A stretch of DNA of 64,000 bases from Cadophora sp. MPI-SDFR-AT-0126 (GCA_020747065.1 JAGMVK010000017.1:1-64000); one strand, 5' to 3'. Positions 35,547-47,603 are shown, counted from the stretch's first letter. The notes: generated by a model from the letters alone, not told the origin. Numbers and translations are program-made.

Positions 35547-36781
35547 TCACGATCCTTGACCATCTCCCTCCTGCTCCAATATAGTCTGCAACGCGAATCC
35601 CCCTGCAGCCTCATCAAATTTTATATGCACCTTCTTACACATCGGTTTGAAGACCTCATTCTTCCCCTCCATCTTCCAAACCCACTCCTGCAACCTCTGT
35701 CCCATATGCACACATTTCTCGTTCCAATTCAGCATTTTGTCCAACATAATCCTCGTGTTCAAGAACGGTCTGAACAAATCCGCACCGTCGAAGGGGATGT
35801 ATGCTTGGCTAATGCGTTTGGGGCCTTGGATCTGCACGGTGATGTGTTGCAGCATTGTCAATTTGGGGATGACGTGGTGGATGGCGAGGGAGAAGCCGCT
35901 GCTTGTATGCACGCGGAGGATGAGGTGCGTGAGGTTGGGAAAGAGGAGAATGGTGGGGGAGAAGATTGTGCAGGCCTGGGTGTCTTTCCTGTATTGCCAT
36001 TAGCAGCTGTTCCCATGTCGCGTATACTGACAGGAGAAAAACAAGATCGAGGTGAAAAATACTGACGACACAGTAACTAACGCTCTCCTCACCAACTTCT
36101 TCTCCGAACTCTCCATCTCCTGCCTGATCTTGTTCAGATCACTGCCATGATACGTAAAACCAAACTCGTTGACCTTGCACCACACCCCCTTTGCCTCAGC
36201 ATATAAAGTCTTATTCCCCTTCATCGCCCATAGCATCTTCGGTTTCTTGCCGCTGCTCTCCGTGAATACCAATTGCTCAATTATGATGCGCAGTTCTGCG
36301 GGAAGTTGGGTGAACTTGAAGGTATTGCTCGCATTGTACTTCGTTGACAACACAGAGGACCTAGGCGCGATTTTCTTGACAGGCTACTTCATGGCCGGCG
36401 TCTCGTCGAGGGCCAGGAGCTGTCGTTGGGGGAGCCCAGCTTGGGAGAGGACTAGTTTCGCCTGCATGGCTATCTTCTTGTGCGCTGGAAGCGCATTGTC
36501 GTCGACATCTGGCGAAGTAGGAGCTTGAAGCTGTATCGTATCACGGAGAATCAGATCCGAGACTTTGAGGCCGTATGATATTGAGAGACTGGCGATCTGC
36601 GGCTTGTTGATCTGTGGTTTGGGGGTTGGTGCTGGAGCTGAAGCTTGAGGTGCGGGGTTGGTGTGGCTGGATCAACACACAGCTTTTTTCTTGGCTCTTT
36701 TCTCACGGCGGCGAAGAGTCTTGCGAGTTCTGGTGGTGTTTCTGACATGCCGGAGGCTTCTTCGGGTAGTAGTCTGGCCAT
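35547..36781 (-). pseudogene. LPAELR-motif (2EXR/F-box-like) protein, interrupted
   Basis: The minus strand encodes FKFTQLPAELRIIIEQLVF, the opening motif of the large fungal 2EXR/F-box-like family. It continues through an intron (36081-35989) into IFSPTILLFPNLTHLILRV and ends at 35547. This part is open, but there is no ATG before the motif. Upstream the same frame stays protein-like (for example SISYGLKVSDLILRDTIQLQ and a basic TRTRKTLRRREKRAKKK run) and is cut by a TAG at 36386-36384 and a TGA at 36674-36672. The only good ATG (36781) is in another frame. I read this as a gene with two nonsense codons and a 5' frameshift. An untypical splice pattern is an alternative. Function is unknown. 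Confidence 0.5.
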
Positions 36782-39121
36782 TGTGAGGTTTGAAGACTGT
36801 TAATTGTGCGGATACTGTTGGTGTTGGTGTTGCAGAGAGCAGAGAGACAGTATTCAGTATATATGTGTATTTGGCGGGGTCGACGGTGTCAGACAGCCGA
36901 ACCAACCTACAAAATTAGTCGCTGGAGTGACATGACTTAACAGGAGTTCAGCTAGCTTTGCTGGGCTTTAGCATTTCCACTTTTCGCCTTTCGTCAAATC
37001 TCTAGATTTTTATATTATAGTCGGTACAGTTCAGCCCTATCATGGAATGGTGTTTTATCCAGGTCATTCTGTCTTGAACTGATCTCCTCGGGATGGTGAC
37101 CAAGCTCGACTGGCAACCAACCCCTGGATTAGACGACCTATTTATTGACTTTCCAGGTGTTTACCAGGACCTCTAACTGTACCATCCCCACCTCCAACTT
37201 GAAAATTAAGGCTGACAAAACTGAACTTACGGATCGATAGACTCAAGCCACCAGTAACGATGATGAAATGCTTCCTGTGAATTTCCCTGTTCATCTTTCC
37301 TGCCCAAGCGGTGCTTCATCCGACTTCACATTGGTCGATTTTACTGAATGCTTTGTCCAAAAGCTTGATTTCAGCGCAGTCTTCACACTAGAGCTACCAT
37401 TCATTTGTCCCACCACTGTGGGAATGTTGAGGCTCCTGCATGGTTTCAGGTCCTTTGACGTCCGTTCTATTCTCCATATTATGTTCAGCGTGGCCGTGTC
37501 CCTATATTTTTGTAATGGACATTCATGTGCTCCTCGTCAAGCAGTGATATCTTCATCGACAGCAGCTTCTACACACTTGGACATTACAAAAATGGTACTT
37601 GGAACATCAAGTCCGGTTAGGAGATTCGCAAGAACAAGCTGCCGATTGCGAAAGGGTAAATATCAGCTTGTGGGCCGTGTTTATTCCAGATTGTGTACTT
37701 CTAGATTGTAAGTGCCAGATTGAAGCGCTTTCGGTACATTGTGTATGGAATTCTGAAACTTGTATGAGCAGTGAGTGCGGCTTTCATTGAGGTTGGCTGT
37801 TCAAGTCTTCACTCAAAGGCACGGAGAATGATATTGTCATAGTGTCATATTGAGGTTGGCAACAGATGCCTACAAACCTTTCTGCTGCCGCCTACCTGTT
37901 CCTGAATCCATTACTGGTCCTCTTTAGGCAGCTCAGATCCTTTCCTAACTTCTGCTGAAGCTATCTGATAAACCTGTGTTCATCACTTGCCCATCCGCTA
38001 TTTCTGTTGAGGGCCGTGGCACACCCGTAGTAGTCACATTCAGAATGGTCTGACGATGTGGAGCATCATAGTATTGTCAGGTTTAATGATTTAAATGTTA
38101 ATTTCGACATGTACTTAAATAGTGGTACAGTAAGGCGACATTGATACGGTGAAGCTCTGTTCAAGCTCGTTTCGTGGCATCCAAGAATAGACACATCACC
38201 TCAAAGAACAGGTTGCACGGTGTATTCATCTTGGAGCCGCAGATGTATTCACCTGTAAATTATTCGTAAGGATTATAAAGTCAAATATCTCGGGAATCAC
38301 ATCTAATTACACGGATCAATCCAATGTGTTGTCCATGTCTCCAGATTTAGACAACGTTGACTAGGTCTTGCGTGGATGCTACACAACGCATTCTGGTGTG
38401 CGGAGTACACGAAAGAGTGAGGTTTGCTGTCCGTGAAGCAGTGATCTCGTACGACATGACTAATATATGCCGCTGTTTAAGTAGATAACGAAATGTCCAG
38501 AGAAAGCACAGTATTCATTTGACTCGTGACTCTCTCACGTCGCACTCTGACAGGTCATGTGGGTAGCAGACAGGCACACCAGGTCAAACTCAAGGGCCAA
38601 AAGTTCCAAAACACGAAAGAGAACTGTGGGTGCCTTATTATAGGGAGTGTAGTCCTACGGCGAGTACTTGTCTCCTCCGGCGACATACGAAACATACCGG
38701 TCCAACGAAAAAGCTCGCCGCCGGCGACTTTTGACACGGCGAGCTCGGGACTTGACTACCAAGCGACACGGCAATTCTTTTCATTGGATCTTCACAGATT
38801 CATACTCGTGGCTTTCAAGTAGCAGGGGGTACATGGTATGAGAGGATCAAATATTTCTATTACTCATGTTTGGCGGCTTCTATCCCAATTGTCGGAAGCC
38901 ACAATGAAATCAGATTAACGTCAAATTTCCATTGTCAAAAGCCACGAAGCGAAATGAGAGGTCTGGAACTCAAAGGGAGATAAACAGAAGATGTGGAAAT
39001 GATAGCATCGAGAAAGTCCGTTGCTACTTCGAGATCAGTCTCGCCGGGCGTGGTGAAGCACAAAGTCCCCCAAATTGTCTGAGACACCGTAATCTCAGGC
39101 GATGCCTTGAGTAGCAGGGTG
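36782..39121. other. 2.3 kb stretch without a recognised gene
   Basis: The longest frame (37,268-37,711 plus, 147 codons) and a 98-codon plus frame at 38,526 show no known motif. Composition is normal, so this is not RIP-degraded DNA. I see no repeats or RNA genes. Confidence 0.4.
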
Positions 39122-39496
39122 TTAGCACTGCTGAAACTCTTGATTAAGAGCTTGGATAGCCTGAATGTTGGCCAGCGTGCAAGAACAAGTGATAACACTG
39201 CCAGTCTGGGTGTAGTTCGTCTCCAAAGCTGCACTTTTCAGAGCAGAGCAACCGTTGACTTGGACCCCTTTCTGTACTCCCTTAGCGATAGAGGCCGTGT
39301 CAGTCCAGTATTGACTCATTTCACAGGCTTTTATGGTTTGAATTGGCTGCTTCCGCGAGCAAGTACAGCTCTGAGATAATGTTGTTTACTGTCAGCTAGC
39401 TGCTTCTATCTTTATGTTTAGAGAAGATGTTGAAATTCATCTTGCTCCTGTTGAACGAACTGGGGCCACAGAAGCTCCAGGGAGAAGAAGGACCAT
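39122..39496 (-). CDS. Possible small secreted cysteine-rich protein
   Basis: Proposed 94-aa product from exons 39496-39461 and 39370-39122, joined over a GTTCGT...CAG intron. The C-terminal exon is compelling: seven cysteines in 82 residues (SCTC, KAC, NGC, ITCSC, QQC) spaced through a helical, Gln/Ala-rich sequence. The N-terminus is a short hydrophobic MVLLLPGASVA that could be a minimal or truncated signal peptide. A nearby ATG at 39521 gives MKITSV in another frame, so the real signal exon may be longer or frameshifted. Such proteins are common among apoplastic effectors of plant-associated fungi, but no specific family is recognised and no function is claimed. Confidence 0.4.
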
Positions 39497-40884
39497 GGCT
39501 GGTGACGCTGGTGATTTTCATGGTAATTTGTCTACCGTGACTAAAGAGGACAACCCCCAAAGATCGCCTGTTCTGAGTCCTCTGTTGAGTATTATTCGAT
39601 GGAAGCTCAAGTTTGACTTATATTTTCTCTGCAATTGAAAGTGACCTGGCTGCACTGCCTCGAATCTGTCCTAGAACTTCAATGTCTTGATCTTGCAACC
39701 AAACTTGAATTGCGCAAAATTTCCATCTCGTAAAATACATTGAGTTGATAATGATTAAGCGAGGTAGAATGGATGCTTGGCTTTGCACCATAAGTGAGAT
39801 TGCTGGAGACGAGGCGCAGGGAGTCACCGGTTATCCCTTGAAAACAGCTATTCGAGCTTAAGACAAGCACGATTCCGGACATGGAGAGAGTTTGGAGAGG
39901 TTTTTCAGATTCACTGTTTGGTAAGCGAAATTTCCATGTACATGCTGGGCAATGTTTACCAATTCACAGGATATACTACGGAAGTTTGTGTATTTTGGAT
40001 CTACCAGAATCTAATTTTACTTTGGGTGAAGGTAACCCGTCAATCGATACGCTAGTAGTAATCACACCACAGATTCGGCCATCACGAAATCGCTGACTTT
40101 GAAGACCCCTGTGTTGATATGTTAGGCGAGGTTTTGATGTGTCGGAGCGACAACACAAGGTTCTTCATGCACCATTGTGGTCAGAAATTTCCAGCACCAA
40201 TTTCTAAACTCAGTAAGTAATCGAGATGAAGTGACATATTGCAGTTTTGAATGAAACAACAGTCTTGCAGACATCCCAAGGGCAGAGGCAATCTTGAAAT
40301 GAACGAAGGATAGCGAATACAAGATCACTTGGCCGTGAGTACCGAGGGGAGGGGAGGTGGAACTTAGTAAGGTATTCGATAGACAGCAAAGCCATAAAAA
40401 TGGCGTTGCTTGGAAAATCACGGTAGGTGTCCTACGGAAGTATTAGTTTGGGTGGCACAACAGCTTTACGAAATTCTAATCACTTCAAAACAACTCAAGA
40501 AGTCACGTACATCTGTGGCTGTCAAGAAAATCTTGGTATCAATCTCACTCCTAAGTTTTGTGTTCCTTTGCCGTACGTGATATTGTATTCACTCCTTTCA
40601 TCTTTCATGAAGGGGAAGTCGGCGGAAGAGATTCCATGGACACGTGACGGCCTCGCCAAGTTCACCTCGTGTGCCCTTTCCAAACCTCATTCCTCGCCAC
40701 AACACGATTTTTCTGCAACAGACTCACTGCGAAATATCCAGAGCCAAAAATTCTGTCCCATAATAGTACTATGTTGGTGTAGCCTTGGGATTTATGACTA
40801 CCAATAGGCGGCTCTCATCCTTGACTTCTCGTGTTGCTGCTCCTCAGCTGCCAGTCTTGTCAACCACACTCAGATCTCTCCAAG
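39497..40884. other. Intergenic stretch upstream of a HET relic
   Basis: About 1.4 kb. A minus-strand segment at 39,618-39,827 reads protein-like (IIINSMYFTRWKFCAIQVW, IRGSAARSLSIAEKI) and could be a gene fragment, but no family is recognised. The rest appears non-coding. Confidence 0.35.
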
Positions 40885-42867
40885 ATGCCGGGTGACTTCA
40901 GGTATTCTGGGTTGAAACGCCCGGAGTCCGATTTACGGCTCATTCAGATCGCCTCCGGACAACAACATGATGACCTGAAATGCACGATCACTGTTCATTC
41001 CAAACATTCCCTACGACGAACGAAGTACAACGCACTTTCATAAACCTGGGGAGATACGGCCGTCAAAGTTCCTATTTCACTGAATGGGAAAGCTTTTATC
41101 GTCACCTCCAATCTGGGGGCAGCTCTTCGGAACCTGAGATGCTTGACGCCAGCAGAACGAGGGAAACAATTGCCTCTGTGGGTAGATGCGATTTGTATCA
41201 ATCAAAATGATACCGAGGAAAGAGATGACCAGTAAGTGTTGAGCGAGGATAGGATCTTCTACTCTGAAAATTTCGGGATTTTGAATGACCTGTCTCCACC
41301 TTCTCCCAATACATTATTGTAAATGCAACGACTAATTCCGTCGTGATATCAGAGTTCGGCGTATGAAAGACATCTATCAGAGTGCTGAATGGGTGACCAT
41401 CTGGCTTGGGTATGTCGCTTTTACGTTGCAACCACCGGGTGTAAGTCTGAAGATGCCCTGCATACTGATTTAAAGCGCAGAAATTACCACGAGCCCTGCG
41501 ACGACAACATCCATATCAACGAGACGAGATGGGGCGTTGAAGACCCTGGAAGGGGAACTGAGATAGATACTGCTGAGGCTACTAGACTTGCTTTGTGCCT
41601 CGGGTACATGTCAGACGATCCAGCAGGAGATCAAACATTCGCTGATGGATCCAAAACCTAACCACCCGAGGTCAATAATCTCAGAGTATGGGCTCAATTA
41701 TCCAGGCTTCTTCAAAGACCATGGTTTGAACGGCTATGGGTAATTCAGGAGATAAGTGTTTCGCAGCGAGCAATGGTACTATGTGGACGGTATATGCTAC
41801 TTTGCTCTTGACGGGAAGCTGCAGCAAAATACATTCTTCGCCCAAACAGGATCCCACCTCCACCTCATGTTCAAAAGATCTTGCCGTTGATGGGAGCTCA
41901 TAGGGTCACTCAAGTTTCTCTCAAATCGATGTGGAATGTTGACTAGAAGAATATCCTGACAGTTCTTCACAGCACCCAAGAAGCAAGGTGTCAAGACGCT
42001 AGGGACAAACTGTACGCAATACTTGGAATCGCCGATGACAAGGAATATATCGAGATTGATTACTCTATTCCTGTGGAGCAAGTTTACAGAGTTTGGGCAG
42101 AGAAGAGAATCCGGCGAACCAATACAGTAGACATCTTCAGTGCCTGCGCGGATTCAAGCAGGTCTGAGGACTTGCCTTCATGGGTTCCGGACCTCCGACG
42201 TCCATTTGGCCAAGACAAGCCACTCTGGATCTTTACACATATCACTGGAGCAAAAGACCTTCTGAAGGCTTATCCAATACCCCAGACCAATCGACACTGT
42301 TCGGATCTGCAGTTTTCTCGAAGCGGGTTTTACCTATCACTTAATGGCCATCGATTTGGCCATCTCAACACCTAAGCACTGTGGGAGATGTAGTAAGCAA
42401 ATTACAGGACCCAACAGACCTTGGGAATAGATTGCAAGACCTCTGTCCGAGTGGGAAGAGTTCATATTAGATACAACTACGTTCGACCCCATGAGCAAGA
42501 TCGTGATGAGAGACGTTAGTCCGTGGGCCCAAGGGAGAGAACAATGGGCAAGATATCACTTTTCGAACTGTAGACGGAAGGAGAAAAGGTTGATGTCCGA
42601 AGACTGGTACAAGGAATTTGAACGATTCCTCTTCCCCGGGGTCCACGGGTGTCATAATTTCATCACTTCCAATGGGAGATGGAGGAGCTGCGACCGGTAA
42701 TTGCCAGGCGCGACTTGGCGATGAGATATGAATTTTCCCGGGTGGCTTGACTCCTTACATACTTCGGCGTGTTGACACAGCCACCCATCGACTGATCTCA
42801 CCTTGCTATCTGAGCGAGCGCGTGGGGTGTATTGCTGGGGAAAGTCAAACAAACGAGGCACCGACTA
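40885..42867 (+). pseudogene. HET-domain (heterokaryon incompatibility) gene, disabled
   Basis: The HET-domain order is clear: PESDLRLIQIASGQQHDDLKC, NALS-stop-TWGD, LPLWVDAICINQND, then over an intron (about 41220-41352) MKDIYQSAEWVTIWLG. RPWFERLWVIQE, ARDKLYAILGIADD, LPSWVPDLRRP and a C-terminal IFPGGLTPYILR follow. HET proteins trigger cell death after fusion of unlike hyphae. This copy has at least four stops in otherwise conserved frame: TAA at 41041-41043 exactly where the Tyr of the ALSYTWGD motif belongs, TAA at 41659-41661, TAG at 41944-41946, and a TGA near 42,728 in the C-terminal block, plus shifts between segments. It is almost certainly non-functional. Confidence 0.8.
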
Positions 42868-43087
42868 GGGTGACTTTGGTCTGATGCCCTACCTGTTAGT
42901 CTTACCTTTCATTACCACTAAACGGTATGAACTAAAAAAGCTTCTTAATGTATAGTATATGGACTTTTCGGGGTTTGTGTTTTGTGCCAAATCTCTGCCG
43001 CAGAGCACCGGCTCCAGTTCTCCCCACGTAAATTCGACGAAAACAGGACACTTGCTCGGATCAGGTGGAGAGGCACATTTCCTGCTA

Positions 43088-44545
43088 TCAAGGCTTTGGT
43101 AGCTCTCTTAATTCTTCTTCATCAGTCGAATGCCTCGGATCCACATCTGGGAGTCTGGAAGTACCCTTCTCTTCATGCTGGTACAGCTTCATGTTGACAA
43201 ACATGGCGAACAACCCCACATCATACCCGATTCGCAGGGCACCAGCTGCCACGAACGCAATCCAAAATCGCTTCTGCCCAGCAAGGACACCCGTTACCGT
43301 CGGTCCAGCTGCTGAAGCCAAAGTTCTCAACATGCTCGTAATGCCCATGATAGACGTCCTTTCTTCGGGTTTGACCACTGCTGCGATGAAGGCTGCTCGA
43401 GGTGCCTGATCCATGTTGTTCAGGCCCGTTCGAATCATGAGAAGGATGACCGTCAAGGCGAGGCTTGAGGGGAATGGAAAGAATAGAACAGCAGCGCTTG
43501 ATGGTAGATGGGTGAAAACCATTGTATTGACGAGACCCAGACGGCGGCATAATGGCGATGCAAAGATCGTTGAGATAAATGACAAGAAGTAGCTGATCGA
43601 GACCACATCTCCTAATGTCGATTTCTTCATATGGAACTTCTGATCCATGTAATATGTTGTCAAAGTATATGGCGTCATGCCATCTGCGAGTGAATCGATG
43701 ATTAGCAAAAACCACAGCTTGTACATGGCAGAGCGAGTCTCTGGTGAAATCTGAGAGAAGAGCCTCTGTTTGTGGTCCTTCTTTGGCTGTTGTTCAAGGC
43801 TTTCACGGCCCACTTCTTCCATTTCTAGGCTTTCGTCATCGTCCAGCAACACTCCAGCTTCTTCTTTCGTCGTTTCCTCCGCCTTCTGAACCTCGCATTT
43901 GTCGCTGAGTATGGCCATAAATATCAGGTTGAGCAGCCCTACACCCGAGTAGACCCAGAACACAGTATGGTAAGCATCGAGAAGTGTCCAACCATCGAGA
44001 TGCTGGAGGTAGTGGATAACACGACCACCAGACTCCGTCCCCATTGATTGACCCAAAGTTGCCACTGTCACATACCATGACAGTACGTCGGCTCTAGTGT
44101 TCGGCCCAGTGAGACTGGACAAGATGGACTCCTCGATCGCGCGAAAGGGTCCGAAATCACCGCCAGTCGCGCTGACGACGCCAACTACGGCAGCAAACAA
44201 CAAGATCCAATAGTTTTCAAACAGAGCGAACATAGCTCCGGAACATATCATCATGATAGATCCACCGATGAGCACGCGGCGCCTGCCAACTCGATCTGCA
44301 ATTGCAGTGAGGAACACCGAAAGCAAGACGTCTCCAAGAAGGGTCAAAGTCATGAAGAGTCCAATGTATGTGTCCGAGAATTTGAGTTCCGAGAAGAACA
44401 GAGCTAGAATGAGGGCAACGGTGCCAAATGCCATCATCCGGCAGCACCGCGCTGCAATGATGAACCAGGCATCTCGACCAGTGTCATACAGAGAATGCAG
44501 GCCCAGTTCTCGATAGAGCCATTCGAGATGGACGAGTACAGCCAT
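43088..44545 (-). CDS. MFS transporter, 12-helix
   Basis: Single-exon, 485-aa membrane transporter in the main facilitator fold. The start 44545 (MAVLVHLEWLYRELG) is the first ATG in frame; the frame extends upstream to 44653 but only with non-ATG codons. Motif A reads DRVGRRRVLIGG after helix 2. Further marks are GDFGPFRAIEESILSSL, DSLADGMTPYTLTTYYMD, RRLGLVNTMVFTHLPS and RTGLNNMDQAPRAAFIAAVV, blocks shared with a fungal MFS_1 group of unknown substrate. A long acidic cytosolic loop (about residues 240-270, rich in Glu) lies between helices 6 and 7. It is intact, unlike its neighbours on both sides. It lacks sugar-porter signatures, so transport of a sugar should not be assumed. Confidence 0.85.
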   Translation of the reverse strand: MAVLVHLEWLYRELGLHSLYDTGRDAWFIIAARCCRMMAFGTVALILALFFSELKFSDTYIGLFMTLTLLGDVLLSVFLTAIADRVGRRRVLIGGSIMMICSGAMFALFENYWILLFAAVVGVVSATGGDFGPFRAIEESILSSLTGPNTRADVLSWYVTVATLGQSMGTESGGRVIHYLQHLDGWTLLDAYHTVFWVYSGVGLLNLIFMAILSDKCEVQKAEETTKEEAGVLLDDDESLEMEEVGRESLEQQPKKDHKQRLFSQISPETRSAMYKLWFLLIIDSLADGMTPYTLTTYYMDQKFHMKKSTLGDVVSISYFLSFISTIFASPLCRRLGLVNTMVFTHLPSSAAVLFFPFPSSLALTVILLMIRTGLNNMDQAPRAAFIAAVVKPEERTSIMGITSMLRTLASAAGPTVTGVLAGQKRFWIAFVAAGALRIGYDVGLFAMFVNMKLYQHEEKGTSRLPDVDPRHSTDEEELRELPKP

Positions 44546-45528
44546 CACCAGAAATAATAATCTTGTAAGAAGAGCAAATGGTGGCGGCGGTGAGTTGTAA
44601 GGAAAGAAGAGTTTAAGACTCACGCGAGCGGCTATTGCCTGCTTGGATGACAAAAATTTGCAGCATATTATTGAGTATTGAGGGCAGGAATTGGCTGACT
44701 TCGTTCAAAGGTGGGGGTAGTGCTGGTGGTGGGGTGAAAACGCTAAGCTTAGTTGTGAGTGGCTGAGGATCAGCATCCATACCTAATTGACGTCTCCGGA
44801 TTTAAAGCAAGTCAGGAACGTTACGTATGGCATGAGTTCGGACAAGCAACCTCGTTTGGAAAAAAATGAGAGAAGTCAGGCCAGTGCTGGTCGAATTCTG
44901 GGCTCTTGAAAGAAATCGTTCACGCCCGCCGAGTAGAACCCTTGACAGTTGCACGGCTGGCGGAGGTCTTGTTCCGGATCCAACGAGAATCACCAGGGCC
45001 AATTCGCATGTGCTACTGAGTAGCTAGGAAGCTCAGAACAGGGCAAAGACGAATCTACTGAACCATGTGAAATAAATCTGCTCAGCACGGTCATTTCGGT
45101 AGCGACCCCTATGAATCGTCATTTCGAACTACTCAAGAATCATACCCAACTTACTAGTACCCATCATCTCGTCAACTTCAACTTTCCTAGTGCTTTGGCT
45201 GGCCATTCCGCTGAAACTGTGGCAGGATATTCTAGAACAGCAGCTTTCACTTTCGAGAAGTGCACTTTATCCCTTTCTTAATAGATATCCATAATAGAAA
45301 CAGGTAGCCACTTCGAGATGTAAGAATGTCGATACAGCTATAGCATCTCAAGGACCGAAATGGAAGTGGACGAGAGATGAAAATCGAACTCTACTATCTA
45401 GAACCCGACAGTAGCCACATGCCAGTTGATGATTACACCAATGTTAGTTCCATCCTGCGTGCCAAATGACTTGACCATAGAACTTGACCACTAGCGTCGA
45501 TGGAAAGGTGGCCTTGACGAATGAAAGA
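44546..45528. other. Intergenic region upstream of the MFS gene
   Basis: About 980 bp; no coding sequence or repeat recognised. Confidence 0.45.
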
Positions 45529-46762
45529 TCAGTCTTCTAAGCAGCGAAGTAAAAGCCCTTGTTGAAGTTCTCCTCTGCGGCCGAGATACAAGTATTCGAA
45601 GTCTTCGCCAACGAAATTTGCCAGCTTCTGCGAATCTTCATTCGGAATGTCCCAATCGAGTGTTAGAACGCAGCTCCCGAGAAAACTGCTATGTACGGCG
45701 GTCGATTTGATGCTTGTCCCAATAATCCGAAGATAGTCACCGAGAATATAAGCAAGCGGTGCTGACTCGTCGGCGAGCTTCAAAGACCATGACAAAAGCT
45801 GAGGGTAACCATGGTCCAGAGGGGTTTCATCGATGGGAAGGGAGACCAGCGGACGGAAATGCGCTAGCCATGACCAAGATGGTGAGCTTGATGACTTTTG
45901 AGCTACTACATGTGGCAAGATGTTGTCTGTTCGCTTCCACGAAAGCTGCCTCATGATCGTACTCTTCCACATTCCGGCAATGTAGACGTCGCCCGAGACA
46001 CGTTGAAGCTCTTGAGCAACACCGATTAATGCAAAGAATCGATCCTGTGGCATCTTGAATTGATGACTCAAAAAAGCAGATTGAATCTGCATCCATATGT
46101 TATCAGGAGATATCCTGTCTCGAGACGGTATGTTGGAAACTGCCGGGGGAAGTCGCCCATGCAGAGGTGGTCGATAGAAGGTGTGATGAGAAGTAAGACC
46201 ATGGAATGGCTCTCTTCGGCATTTCCATATCAAGTCTTTCGAGCCGTAGTATAATATCCGCGGTGAGAGCAGCGATTCTTGCAAGGTCCATCATCGTCTG
46301 TCTAGAGGTTCGTCTGGCAGTTCCGGGGGCTCAGCATGAACCCACAGTTTTCGAGATTCTCCGTTTGGCCCAACGAAAGGAAGAGTAATTTGTGGGATTC
46401 TGATGCCATCCAGAAATCCATCCTTGACGTCGGAGGACCGAGCAGCCGCAATTGTGACTGTGGCATTTTTTGTAGATCATTCCCATGAGTTACATCTCAT
46501 TCATCTTGTCACTTTCGTCATCTTGCACAATGCACAATGACTCCACCCACAAATACTGTAGTCCGAGCGCCGCTCGAGTTACCCTGATGGCGTCTCGGAT
46601 TGTGGCCGGAAGTTGAGACCAATCTCGCCGCGATGGATGTCGGATCAAATCTGTTGTAGTTATGAAGGGGTGTGGAGGCTCGCCCGAGCAATAGCTCAGA
46701 GCCACATACTGGCCGAGCTGGTGAGATCGCCTCCATCGTGCTGCTGATGAGGGAGAGTTCAC
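45529..46762 (-). pseudogene. Second HET-domain gene, disabled and N-terminally truncated
   Basis: Blocks in order: [16 protein letters not shown] (normally SYCWG), [36 protein letters not shown], then MIYKNATVTIAAARSS in another frame, LPDEPLDRR-stop-WTLQESLLSPRILYYG and a C-terminal half with QDRFFALIGVAQELQ and PSWSWLAHF. It is a divergent HET gene of the 'SYCWG ... LWVDSLCIIQD' class. Disruptions are a TAA at 46492-46490, a six-A run (T run at 46466-46471) that looks one base too long and shifts the frame, and a TGA at 46293-46291 within the conserved RRxWTLQE motif. The N-terminal region before the HET domain is missing. Confidence 0.78.
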
Positions 46763-47603
46763 TGGCTCGGGGCCTCATTCTCACTCAGCGAAACAACATA
46801 ATGGAAGATTAAAGTACCAAGAAATGGAGTAGTAAGGAATGGCACTGCATAAGAGGATAGCTTCAAGTGCCTGCCTCTGGAGGAAACACTTCAACACGTG
46901 ACAACGAGGAGAACAAATGGTGGACTTCGAAAGTAACTCACAATCATGGTCTTTACTATAAGCTAGAGAGTTCCTCTTTATAGAGAGCATGATGCATTTG
47001 ATATAAATTTGGTGCTGTAAAATGGTGGGAAGAAAGATAAGCATCATGTAAGACTACCTACAGTACCTGACGTACCTTAGAAAGAAGAGGAGAGGTAGAA
47101 AGTGCATGAGCTGAGCTAGGTATGGCATGGTATGGCACACCGGGATGGGCCATGGCCCACCAAACTTTAGCGCCCGCAAAACCAAGCCAAGCCAAGCCAA
47201 GTCATGTCACGTCAGGTCCAAGTCGCGTCGCGCGTTTGATGCGAAAGGAAGAAAGAAAGTCAGAAGATGCAATTGATCTCCCAAACACCCACTTCAACAC
47301 AACAATAATTCAACCAACGCGCAAGCAATACTTTGGACTTAACTCAACTTCTCCCTCCCATAATCCCAACACCAGGGACAGGTCCATTAACACGACATAT
47401 CTATCATCAATCAATCAACCTTACTCTCCGAATAGCAATATTCCTGCAGTAACCCGTGTCTGCAAGTGTCGACGCGTGGACTAAAAATCCCAACAGCTCA
47501 GCAACGAATATAAAAGTCCAACAGGACTGCAGAAGCCACACAAACGCTTGATCGAATTATAGAGATCTGGCATGCTTGCAGACGCGTTCAGTCTGCAACA
47601 GCC
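46763..47603. promoter_or_regulatory. Intergenic region and Cdc45 promoter
   Basis: About 840 bp with no supported gene. A CCAAG pentamer tract (47,182-47,201) is followed by related GTCATGTCACGTCAG sequence, about 400 bp upstream of the Cdc45 start. Confidence 0.45.
47182..47201. repeat. (CCAAG)4 pentamer repeat upstream of cdc45
   Basis: Four tandem CCAAG units followed by degenerate versions. It resembles the pentamer arrays upstream of the reticulon, Bfr1 and Mtg2 genes. Confidence 0.8.

Noticed and set aside
37268..37711. 147-codon plus-strand frame
   Set aside because: No recognisable motif or signal peptide with matching body; surrounding frames equally uninformative.
44546..44653. 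N-terminal extension of the MFS transporter
   Set aside because: The extension has no ATG; it begins with a non-standard start and includes a donor-like GTGAGT.
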